From CAZIJH01 sp964539655 (GTDB taxonomy: Archaea; Aenigmatarchaeota; Aenigmatarchaeia; CG10238-14; SCSR01), in the NCBI GenBank assembly GCA_964539655.1, contig CAZIJH010000004.1, forward strand, positions 28,087-92,086: DNA of 64,000 bases, given 5' to 3'. The notes beneath the pieces were generated by a model. It had not been told where the DNA came from and ran no database searches. It worked only from the letters and a program-made list of their open reading frames with translations. Of the stretch, positions 50,657 to 58,462 are shown one piece after another (the first letter of the stretch is position 1; every line of letters starts with the position of its first letter). The position numbers and the translations under genes are program-made.

Positions 50657-52477
50657 ATGCAAAGAGAGACTGTTGCAGTTTTGGATTGCGGCGCTCAATA
50701 TGCTCATCTAATCGTGCAAGGAGTCAGAAGCTTGGGTGTTTATTCTAAAATATACGCACCAGATGTTTCGAAACATACACTGGAAAATGTGAACGCGATA
50801 ATAATTTCTGGAAGCAAATACAGCGTGTACGATCCCGATGCTCCGAGAGTCGACACAGAAATTTTGGACATGGGCATACCAGTTCTCGGCATATGTTATG
50901 GTCAGCAGCTAATCAACCAGTCATTGGGTGGAGAGGTGGTAAGAGGCATGAAAGGCGAATACAATCAAAGATTTTTAAATGTTCTCGACAAAGGAGATTT
51001 TTTCCAAGGAATGGGTGATAGAGAAAAAGTTTTGATGAGCCACCGTGACGTCGTCATTAAGCCTGCTCTGGGGCATGAGAGGATTGGCTATACGCAGGAT
51101 TCGAAATACGCGGCACTCAAGAATCTGGAGAAAAAAATATTCAGCACACAGTTTCATGTCGAGGTTGACGATACTCCGCACGGAATGGAAATGCTCAGTA
51201 ATTTTTTGAATTTTGCTGGATGCAAGCAAAACTGGGATCCTGGAAATCTTGTTGATGAGAAAATTAATTATATACGGGAATATGTAGGAAACCGCGATGC
51301 GGTGGTTTTTGTGAGCGGCGGAAAGGACTCGACAACTACTGCCATTCTCGCAAAGATGGCTCTTCCAAAGGAAAGATTGACTTTCATCAATTTCGAGCAC
51401 GGTTTGGGAAGAGAAAACGAAAGGAAGAATGTGGAATTTTTGTTTAACCGGGAGATTGGAATCGACAATTTATTTGTTTACGAGTGCAGCGATTTGTTCT
51501 TGTCTAGCTTGGAAGGAATAATCGATCCTCAACAGAAAAGAAAAATCATAAGCAAAGACTTTGACGAAGCAACAAAATCCGCATTGAAAGAATATGGTAT
51601 AAAACTTTCAGAAAATTTTGTAATCATACAGGGCGATTTGTATCCTGACCGCGTAGAATCCGGTGCTACAAGCAAGCATGCTGCAGTGATCAAAACTCAT
51701 CATAATGTCGGCGAGGTCTTCAGAGAGCTGGAGAAACAGCACAGGCTTTGCGCGCCGTTGGCGGAATTTTACAAAGTTGACAGCATAAAACTCGGAAGGA
51801 AAGTTGGTACTCCAGAGCATGTTCTTAATGACCAGCCGTTTCCTGGCCCGGGCGCGGCAGTCAGAATAATGTGCACAGAAGAAAATTTTGTCTCTCCAAA
51901 TCTGGAAAAAATAAACGAGCTGGCAAATCAAATTTCGCAACGCAGCCACATGAATGCAAATGTTCTACCAATTACTTCGGTCGGAGTAAAGGGTGACGAA
52001 AGAAGCGATGCCTACCCATGTTTGTTGGATGGACCTTACAACCGCGGTGTATTGTCACGACTCTCTAAAAGTATTCCGAGCATAGACGAAATAAACCGCG
52101 TACTGTTTTCTGTTTATCCAGAAACAGTTTCAAAAATCAAAGCTCTTGCTGGCAGATTTGTAACACGTGAAAGAATTCGAGAGTGGAAGAGATACGATTT
52201 TGCAGTAAGCGAGGAATTGAAAAATTACGAGACCGGCGTTACCCAATGTCCGGTTGTGCTAGTTCCACTCACAATTAATGGTAGTGGGGAGATGGCTATT
52301 ATAAGACCAGTGAAATCAAGAGACTACATGACATACCGTCCTTTATGGCTGAAGAAAAAAATAATTGACGAAATGAAAAAGCGCATTCACGAAATCGATG
52401 ATGCTTTCGGCAGAAAAAGAAGCGCAGTTGCAGAAGATGGCACAGGAAAACCGACAGGAACAACCGAATGGCAATAA
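50657..52477 (+). CDS. guaA: GMP synthase, fused glutaminase and ATP-pyrophosphatase
   Basis: A 606-aa enzyme that converts XMP to GMP. The class I glutaminase domain (1-195) has LDCGAQYAHLIVQGVRSLGV, GICYGQQLINQ (nucleophile Cys80) and QFHVEVDDT with the His-Glu pair. The ATP-PPase domain has VFVSGGKDSTTT in place of the usual SGGVDS, then the dimerisation domain with RPVKSRDYMTYRPLWL. Many archaea have these as two separate genes, so the fusion and the variant P-loop are notable. The long C-terminal extension (about 580-606) is polar. Confidence 0.92.
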   Translation: MQRETVAVLDCGAQYAHLIVQGVRSLGVYSKIYAPDVSKHTLENVNAIIISGSKYSVYDPDAPRVDTEILDMGIPVLGICYGQQLINQSLGGEVVRGMKGEYNQRFLNVLDKGDFFQGMGDREKVLMSHRDVVIKPALGHERIGYTQDSKYAALKNLEKKIFSTQFHVEVDDTPHGMEMLSNFLNFAGCKQNWDPGNLVDEKINYIREYVGNRDAVVFVSGGKDSTTTAILAKMALPKERLTFINFEHGLGRENERKNVEFLFNREIGIDNLFVYECSDLFLSSLEGIIDPQQKRKIISKDFDEATKSALKEYGIKLSENFVIIQGDLYPDRVESGATSKHAAVIKTHHNVGEVFRELEKQHRLCAPLAEFYKVDSIKLGRKVGTPEHVLNDQPFPGPGAAVRIMCTEENFVSPNLEKINELANQISQRSHMNANVLPITSVGVKGDERSDAYPCLLDGPYNRGVLSRLSKSIPSIDEINRVLFSVYPETVSKIKALAGRFVTRERIREWKRYDFAVSEELKNYETGVTQCPVVLVPLTINGSGEMAIIRPVKSRDYMTYRPLWLKKKIIDEMKKRIHEIDDAFGRKRSAVAEDGTGKPTGTTEWQ

Positions 52478-52561
52478 ATTCGCAATATAATATTCATTAA
52501 CAGTTCAATCTATATTTTAGCCCGATGAAAAACATTTAAAAGCAGAAAACTCACTTTTAGC

Positions 52562-52732
52562 ATGGTAAAGAAAACTTTTCCTGAGGCAATGGCCCGCATT
52601 TACCAAAGAATGTTCGTGTGCAGAGTGTGCAAGGCGAAGATGCGAGCCGATCCAGCCAAGGTAAAAGCCGGTGCCATAAAATGTAGAAATTGCGGTTCTC
52701 GCGCTTTGAGGCCAAAGAAGAAACCGCTGTGA
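52562..52732 (+). CDS. rpl40e: Ribosomal protein L40e
   Basis: A 56-aa protein from ATG 52562 to TGA 52732, below the usual ORF cut-off. It has the zinc ribbon FVCRVCKAKMRADPAKVKAG, then IKCRNCGSRALRPKKKPL, the archaeal L40e pattern, with four cysteines and the basic tail. It is a 50S subunit component. The stop codon overlaps the next start (TGATG), so it is translationally coupled to the following gene. Confidence 0.95.
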   Translation: MVKKTFPEAMARIYQRMFVCRVCKAKMRADPAKVKAGAIKCRNCGSRALRPKKKPL

Positions 52733-53115
52733 TGGGTATGCAAGTCCATGAGCCCCAAATTACGAAACTTGACGCGGCTCTCGAGGACGAACTGTATCTC
52801 CCCAAAAAATTTGTTGAACAGGCTTATATTTTTTTGAGCGGGATTAATCCTCTGAAAATCAGCATATACGACGCAAAAAAATCGGCCGACAAGATGATTT
52901 TAAAATTTTTGATTAAAAATGGTTATGCGGAAAATGTTCACAGGCATAGGAAAAAACTTTCTTACGAAATTCCAATAAAGCATGGTCGCTGTTTTTCAAA
53001 AAGTTTGTGGGACGTTTTGTGTTTCCCGCTGGAAAATGTAAGGGTGTCAAGCCAGGCCTACACATTTATGAATGAAAAAATCGATGATATTTATCGCAAC
53101 TCTTTTAAGGTGTAG
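52732..53115 (+). CDS. Hypothetical protein in the L40e operon
   Basis: A 127-aa protein starting in the TGATG overlap at 52732. It is lysine-rich and helical (LDAALEDELYLPKKFVEQAYIFL, in part), with YEIPIKHGRCFSKSLWDVLCFPLENVRVSS (in part) in the second half. No zinc motif or known family. Position between L40e and a zinc-ribbon protein suggests an RNA- or ribosome-linked role; otherwise unknown. Confidence 0.65.
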   Translation: MGMQVHEPQITKLDAALEDELYLPKKFVEQAYIFLSGINPLKISIYDAKKSADKMILKFLIKNGYAENVHRHRKKLSYEIPIKHGRCFSKSLWDVLCFPLENVRVSSQAYTFMNEKIDDIYRNSFKV

Positions 53116-53117
53116 AA

Positions 53118-53393
53118 ATGGCGCTTGAATATATCACCACACGCGACCTGCAGGATGCTGACGGGAACGCGAAAGGCAAAATCAGGATTTTTAAACTACA
53201 GGAAGAGTCTCAAGTGAACATAGATCTCACCTGCCCGTCGTGCGGAGCTAACGAGAAAAGAAAGGAGAACTGGTCCGAGCCGTTCACGCAGGGAACCGGC
53301 AGCAAGCAGACTTTCAACTTGACGTGCAACAAATGCGGATTCAAGATTAAATTGCTCAAGCTCAAGAAGGAAGCGGCGAAGAAGAAAAAATAA
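53118..53393 (+). CDS. Small zinc-ribbon protein
   Basis: A 91-aa protein with a zinc ribbon, LTCPSCGANEKRKENW then FNLTCNKCGFKIKLLKLKK, and a basic lysine tail. This is a DPANN-type conserved small zinc protein, probably binding nucleic acid. It starts 2 bp after the previous stop, so it belongs to the L40e operon (52562-53393). Confidence 0.75.
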   Translation: MALEYITTRDLQDADGNAKGKIRIFKLQEESQVNIDLTCPSCGANEKRKENWSEPFTQGTGSKQTFNLTCNKCGFKIKLLKLKKEAAKKKK

Positions 53394-53588
53394 TTTTACT
53401 GAAATAATATTAAACTTATATATTGACGTCCACAATTTAATTCTAAGTGAAAAAAATGAGTGGTCGCTTTTGTCTACAATGAACTGATTCTGTTTTCGAC
53501 CAATTCAATTTTCATTTCCAACAAATTCGAATTTTGGGGAGAGTCTGAATGACTGGTGGATTAGTTTGTCCCAGGAAACACCCCTCTG

Positions 53589-54590
53589 GTGCAGGTAGCT
53601 AAAATAAGGGATCTGAATATTTTTGCGAAATTGGAGTACTACAATCCATTCGGCTCTTTGAAGGACAGGGCCGCTTACTATATGCTGCAACGGGCCATCG
53701 GAGAAGGCAAATTGGGGAACAACGGCAGCCGCCACAAAAAAATAGTCGAACCGACATCTGGAAATACGGGAGCATCGCTGTCGGGCTACGGCGCGAAACT
53801 GGGATACGAAACCGAAATAGTGATTTCAAGAAAATCCAGCCCGGAGACGAAACAGCATATCAGAAATCTGGGCGGGAAGTTGCTCGAAGTTGACGACGAC
53901 CTGTGTCCGAATGTCGGACCCGCTGATCAGGCAAGGAGGCTTACGAGGGCCCTGCTGTTGAATCATCCCGGAGAATATTATTCCCCGAACCAGTATGACA
54001 ACGATGAAAATTTCCGCGCTCATTATTTCGGCACCGGTCCGGAGATTTGGAAGCAAACTGGAGGAAAAGTTGATTATTTCATCGCGGGCGGGGGCACATA
54101 TGGTACTCTTACAGGCGTCGGAACATTCCTGAAAGAAAAAAATCCGGATGTGAAAATTATCGCGGTGACCCCGCTGAATTCCGATCATCATCTGCAGGGG
54201 TTGAGGCACAGGAAAGCGGACGAACCGGAATTGCTGAAAAGGAGAAGAAGCGTGATTGATGGATGGATCGAGGTGGACGACAAAGAGGCGTTTGCTGAAA
54301 TTAGGAATCTAAGTTATCCGCATGAATATGAATCCCGCTCAAGCTGCAATTGTAGTAAATTTTCTGCGAATAATATGTTCGTCGGACCTTCATCGGGCGC
54401 GGTCCAGAGCGCGGCGAAACAGCTCGCGGAAATATATGAAGGAAACGCAGTGATGATATTTGCGGACAGCGGCGAAAAATACAGAAGTTGGTATCTGGAA
54501 TCGGAATTGTTCGCGCCATCGGAGATAGACATTTTAATATCTAGACAACAAAAGTTGTTTAGAGTTGCTCGGGTACCAGAATCCGGTTAA
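53589..54590 (+). CDS. Cysteine synthase-like PLP enzyme, 5' end disrupted
   Basis: The frame from GTG 53589 encodes 333 aa of a fold-type II PLP enzyme: YYNPFGSLKDRAAYYM with the PLP lysine, EPTSGNTGASLSG binding the phosphate, AGGGTYGTLTGVG and FADSGEKYRSW. Just upstream the in-frame codons read PGNTPLV, a core part of the family, but a TAG (53562) blocks them. ATG 53549, preceded by GGGGAGAG, joins if one C of the run 53570-53572 is dropped, giving about 346 aa. The last 24 bases lie inside tRNA-Cys. The acceptor may be O-acetyl- or O-phosphoserine. Confidence 0.82.
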   Translation: MQVAKIRDLNIFAKLEYYNPFGSLKDRAAYYMLQRAIGEGKLGNNGSRHKKIVEPTSGNTGASLSGYGAKLGYETEIVISRKSSPETKQHIRNLGGKLLEVDDDLCPNVGPADQARRLTRALLLNHPGEYYSPNQYDNDENFRAHYFGTGPEIWKQTGGKVDYFIAGGGTYGTLTGVGTFLKEKNPDVKIIAVTPLNSDHHLQGLRHRKADEPELLKRRRSVIDGWIEVDDKEAFAEIRNLSYPHEYESRSSCNCSKFSANNMFVGPSSGAVQSAAKQLAEIYEGNAVMIFADSGEKYRSWYLESELFAPSEIDILISRQQKLFRVARVPESG

Positions 54591-54641
54591 TGGGTCCGCC
54601 TGCAGAGCGGATATGTGTGGGTTCAAATCCCACCCCGAGCT
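54567..54641 (+). tRNA. tRNA-Cys (GCA)
   Basis: A 75-nt tRNA. The acceptor GCTCGGG pairs with CCCGAGC, with discriminator T at 54641, the residue CysRS expects. The anticodon stem TCCGC/GCGGA encloses CTGCAGA, giving anticodon GCA. The T-arm is GTGGG-TTCAAAT-CCCAC. There is no intron. Its first 24 bases are also the last codons and stop of the cysteine synthase-like gene, so the two are likely on one transcript. Confidence 0.95.
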
Positions 54642-54748
54642 TATCAATTATTATTGAATTTTTAAGAAATCACCGATGTTGTAATGTTTTAAATATCTAA
54701 ATGTTGGTCCTTGAATAATAACAGTGCTCGAAAGGCAAAGTGTAGAAA

Positions 54749-55498
54749 ATGCAAATGATGGAAAATAAAAATTCTAACAGAAGCATAAAACGCTCATTGT
54801 CAGAGCAACTATTGCAAGAGCTTGATGGCTACGTTCCTGTTTTTTTAAACAAATCTCCAGAAGAATGCGGAGTATCTTCGGAGACTATGGCGGCACTCCA
54901 ATCTTTGGGAGACGGCATTTCAGAATCGCAACAAATTTTGAAGGACTCTTTTGAATTGACCATTAATAACCCAAAAAATTTGGAAGTCACAATGGCCGGA
55001 AGATACCATGTTGGTAAATCCGATATGTACTCATTCGGCTATTTCAATTGTGTAGGAATCATACTAATGTCACCGAACCGCTATCTGGGATTGACGCACA
55101 ATGACAATGACAGACGAGGTTCACATGTTGATGATTATATTCCGGAAATCATGTACGAAATGAGGTCCCTTTCGCACTTGGACAGCGGATTCAAATATTT
55201 TATTTTTGGAGGGGACAGGGAGCACATGAAGTTAGCAGACTCTCTTCTTCAACAAGAAGGTGCTAAGAAAATAGGCCAATATTTAGATGATTGGAGTCCA
55301 GAAAACAAAATATTTCCGTCAAAGAGTGTGATAACGACGACCAAATGTGAAGCGATATTGTACGATACATTTCAGGCGATATGGGGACGAAAATCTTACA
55401 TCGAAGTGCCTCAGGATCCTGTATACAGGTATCTTACAGGAGATTATGTTCGCGTCTTAAACCCTCCTGATTGGGATTTTGATGAAAAACAAGCCTAA
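54749..55498 (+). CDS. Hypothetical protein, weakly CheD-like
   Basis: A 249-aa soluble protein. The middle (SFGYFNCVGIILMSPNRYLGLTHNDND, in part, then FKYFIFGGDREHMKLADSLLQQEGAKKIG, in part) faintly recalls the CheD deamidase order of Cys-Val, His and FGG elements, with the Cys and His present. No chemotaxis genes are near, so the likeness may reflect a related fold with a different task. It lies between tRNA-Cys and the hydrolase gene on the same strand. Confidence 0.5.
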   Translation: MQMMENKNSNRSIKRSLSEQLLQELDGYVPVFLNKSPEECGVSSETMAALQSLGDGISESQQILKDSFELTINNPKNLEVTMAGRYHVGKSDMYSFGYFNCVGIILMSPNRYLGLTHNDNDRRGSHVDDYIPEIMYEMRSLSHLDSGFKYFIFGGDREHMKLADSLLQQEGAKKIGQYLDDWSPENKIFPSKSVITTTKCEAILYDTFQAIWGRKSYIEVPQDPVYRYLTGDYVRVLNPPDWDFDEKQA

Positions 55499-55567
55499 AG
55501 GCAAACGATTAATTATTCAAAATTTAATTTGATAATGGACAAAATCGAATTTTAAGAAAGTGATTTA

Positions 55568-56251
55568 ATGGCAAACATCGAATCCGGAACAATAAACTTC
55601 CAGGGAAAGACTGGAAAAATCTCAGGTTTCCTGGCAAAGCCGATGGTAGCCGGAACAAAGACAGCAATACTAGTCGTCCAGGAATGGTGGGGCGTCAGCC
55701 AGTTCGTCAAGGAGATTACGAGAAGTTTGGCGAACGATGGGCATGTCGCGCTGGCTGTCGACTTGTACGACGGAAAAATCGCAGCTAATCCCGAACAGGC
55801 AATGGAGTACAAAAATTCCCTGAGGGACGAGAAGGCAATGAATTATTTGACTGCCGGCCTGAATTATCTGAAGAATCTCGGCGTGAAAAAAATCGGTGTT
55901 ATTGGTTTCTGCATGGGAGGAAGATTGGCCCTTATTTTTTCGACTGCGCAAAAAGTTGATGCTCTTGTCGATTTTTACGGAGCTCCGATTCCCGAGCAGC
56001 TTCCGCTGGTGAAAGATATTTCGTCCCCGATAATGGCGATCTTCGGAGGAAAGGACAAGTCGATACCTGAGGAGGACGTCAATAATTTCAGGCGCGAGCT
56101 GGTGAAAAACGACAAGCCCAACAAGTTGGAAATTTATCCGAACGTGGGTCACGCGTTCTTCAATCATACTAGGCCAGAAGTTTACAACAAGGACGCTTCC
56201 CTTGATGTCTGGCCGAAAGTTCTGAATTTCTTCAAGGAAAATCTGAAGTGA
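55568..56251 (+). CDS. Dienelactone hydrolase-family protein
   Basis: A 227-aa alpha/beta hydrolase. The nucleophile elbow is GFCMGGRLAL with Cys as in dienelactone hydrolases, EWWGVSQFVKEITR lies near residue 38, AIFGGKDKSIPEE carries the acid, and VGHAFFNHTRP carries the catalytic His. The substrate may be a lactone or a metabolite ester; the degradation pathway is not present here. It starts just upstream of cysS (stop to start 4 bp). Confidence 0.88.
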   Translation: MANIESGTINFQGKTGKISGFLAKPMVAGTKTAILVVQEWWGVSQFVKEITRSLANDGHVALAVDLYDGKIAANPEQAMEYKNSLRDEKAMNYLTAGLNYLKNLGVKKIGVIGFCMGGRLALIFSTAQKVDALVDFYGAPIPEQLPLVKDISSPIMAIFGGKDKSIPEEDVNNFRRELVKNDKPNKLEIYPNVGHAFFNHTRPEVYNKDASLDVWPKVLNFFKENLK

Positions 56252-56255
56252 ACAC

Positions 56256-57671
56256 ATGTCTGTGAAATTTTTCAATACCTTGACGAGGAAGAAAGAGGAA
56301 TTCGTCCCGATCGAAAAAAAAGAAGTAAAGATGTACACCTGCGGTCCGACGGTCTACGACTTCGCGCATATCGGAAATTTCAGGACGTATGTCTGGCAGG
56401 ACGTTTTGAAAAGATGGCTGGTGCACCGAGGATTCAACGTCAGACACGTGATGAATATCACAGATGTCGACGATAAAACTATACGTGGCGCGAAAAAAGA
56501 AAATATTTCTTTGTCTGAGTTCACCAAAAAATACGCTGAAGAATTTTTCAAGGATTCCAATTCGCTCAATATAATTCCTGCGGATCTTTTTACAAAAGCG
56601 ACGGAATACATTCCGCAAATGGTGAAAATGATTCAAAAAATAATGGCGAACGGCCTTGCATACACAGGAGAGGACGGATCAACCTATTTCGACGTGTCCG
56701 AATTTCCGAATTACGGCCAGCTTTCAAAATTAAAGTTGGACGAGCTGAAGCCGGGGGCGCGCGTGAGGATGGACGAGTACACGAAAGACCAGGCGCAGGA
56801 TTTCGCACTCTGGAAAGCGTGGGACGAGGAAGACGGGGATATTTTTTGGGAAACAGAAATAGGAAAGGGAAGGCCCGGATGGCATATAGAATGTTCTGCG
56901 ATGTCGGTATCGACGTTAGGAGAAACTTTGGACATCCATACCGGAGGAATCGACCTTATGTTCCCGCACCATGAGAACGAGATAGCGCAAAGCACCGCGG
57001 CGACCGGAAATAAATTCGTGAACTACTGGCTCCACGCGGAGCATCTTTTGGTTGACGGAAGGAAGATGTCAAAGTCTCTTGGAAACTTTTTCACGCTCAG
57101 GCAGGTTTTGGAAAAGGGCTACGACCCGAAGGCAGTTCGATACCTTCTGCTGTCAGCCCATTACAGGCAGCAGCTCAATTTCACTTTCGAGGAATTGGAC
57201 GCCGCGTCGAAAACTGTGGAGAGTCTTTTTAATTTTGTGAAAAAATTGAAATTTGTTCGCGGAGGAAAGGAAAACAATAAAATAAAATCGCTTGTTGAAA
57301 TTACCAGAAAGAATTTCGAGGAAGCTATGGACGACGATCTGAAAACAAATGAGGCGATTGCTGTGATGTTTGCAATGATAAAGGAAGTCAACAAAATAAT
57401 TGACGATAACAAAATCAGCGAACAGAACGCGAAAGAAATTTTGAATTTCATGAAAATTGCGGACAAGGTTCTCGGGCTTGATTTATTGAAAGCCAAGGAG
57501 GAAAAATTATCCGAAGAAGTGGAAGACCTGATTGAAAAGAGGGAACACGCAAGGAAGAAAAAGGATTTCAAAACAGCCGACAAAATCAGGAAAGAGCTTG
57601 AGGAAAAATTCGGTATTGTTTTGGAGGATGCGCCGCAAGGTATTAGATGGAAAAAAATCGCTAAAATTTAA
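56256..57671 (+). CDS. cysS: Cysteinyl-tRNA synthetase
   Basis: A 471-aa class I synthetase that charges tRNA-Cys. It contains MYTCGPTVYDFAHIGNFRTY with a zinc Cys and the HIGH motif as HIGN, GWHIECSAMS and HTGGIDLMFPHHENEIAQS for the zinc site and active site, and KMSKSLGNFF near residue 270. The helical anticodon-binding region ends with RKKKDFKTADKIRKELEEKFGI (in part). The start is at ATG 56256, 4 bp after the hydrolase. It lies 1.6 kb from tRNA-Cys and the cysteine synthase-like gene. Confidence 0.95.
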   Translation: MSVKFFNTLTRKKEEFVPIEKKEVKMYTCGPTVYDFAHIGNFRTYVWQDVLKRWLVHRGFNVRHVMNITDVDDKTIRGAKKENISLSEFTKKYAEEFFKDSNSLNIIPADLFTKATEYIPQMVKMIQKIMANGLAYTGEDGSTYFDVSEFPNYGQLSKLKLDELKPGARVRMDEYTKDQAQDFALWKAWDEEDGDIFWETEIGKGRPGWHIECSAMSVSTLGETLDIHTGGIDLMFPHHENEIAQSTAATGNKFVNYWLHAEHLLVDGRKMSKSLGNFFTLRQVLEKGYDPKAVRYLLLSAHYRQQLNFTFEELDAASKTVESLFNFVKKLKFVRGGKENNKIKSLVEITRKNFEEAMDDDLKTNEAIAVMFAMIKEVNKIIDDNKISEQNAKEILNFMKIADKVLGLDLLKAKEEKLSEEVEDLIEKREHARKKKDFKTADKIRKELEEKFGIVLEDAPQGIRWKKIAKI

Positions 57672-58375
57672 TTACATTTTTCAATAGTTTTATTTTGAAA
57701 TGTAATATTATATCGAGTTTCAATTTGTGGTATCACATAATATTTGTCAAGATTTACATCAACATCCATATCATTACCCGGGTCATTAGTAAAATCATAA
57801 TGTATATCAAATATTTTTATCGAATTGGCATTTACCAAATCAACAACACTTAGATTTACTAGAGCCCCTCCAACTGTTCTTTGAGTAATCATAATATCTT
57901 TATTTAAGATTCCAAGTTTTTCAATGTAAGATTCTCCTCTAATTCGAAATTGAGCTATAGCAGTAAATAATCCATTGGTACTTTCGAGATTTTTTACAGT
58001 AATAGTCGCATTCATTGTTACTTTGTTAAATCCGCTATTCAAAATAGAATAGCGGTATGTATACAAATATGGAATTTTAATTTCTTCTATTTCAACTATC
58101 GTTGAACAAGATTTTTCAGCATTGTTTTTCAAATTAACATTTTGATTTGAATTTATTTCAGGATTAAGAGATACTGAAAATCCAACATTAGATTTAATCA
58201 AATAAATTCCCAAAATCGAAATAATTATAACTACTCCAATAATAATTTTTTTATCTTTAAAATTAATTATTTGTAAATTACTTTTTTGAGTCACATTAGT
58301 CAATTTAGTTCCACAATCTTGACAAAATTCAATAGATTTTTTTTCAATTAAATTACATTTTTTACAATATTTCAT
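57668..58375 (-). CDS. AT-rich zinc-ribbon membrane protein
   Basis: A 235-aa protein. The N-terminal zinc ribbon (YCKKCNLIEKKSIEFCQDCG) is followed by a membrane helix at about 45-62 and an extracellular beta-rich domain with many Asn and Thr (TVKNLESTNGLFTAIAQFRI). The design is that of zinc-ribbon plus membrane plus LEA/transglutaminase-like outer domains of unknown role. The base composition is markedly more AT-rich than both neighbours, which suggests a later acquisition. It overlaps the cysS end by 4 bp. Confidence 0.65.
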   Translation of the reverse strand: MKYCKKCNLIEKKSIEFCQDCGTKLTNVTQKSNLQIINFKDKKIIIGVVIIISILGIYLIKSNVGFSVSLNPEINSNQNVNLKNNAEKSCSTIVEIEEIKIPYLYTYRYSILNSGFNKVTMNATITVKNLESTNGLFTAIAQFRIRGESYIEKLGILNKDIMITQRTVGGALVNLSVVDLVNANSIKIFDIHYDFTNDPGNDMDVDVNLDKYYVIPQIETRYNITFQNKTIEKCN

Positions 58376-58462
58376 ATATTAGAATAAATTAAATTTCTTG
58401 TTTAAATTCTTCACTCTTGTATTATATTTCGAGGGGCAGTTGCTTCTCACGAGAAGTTTAGG

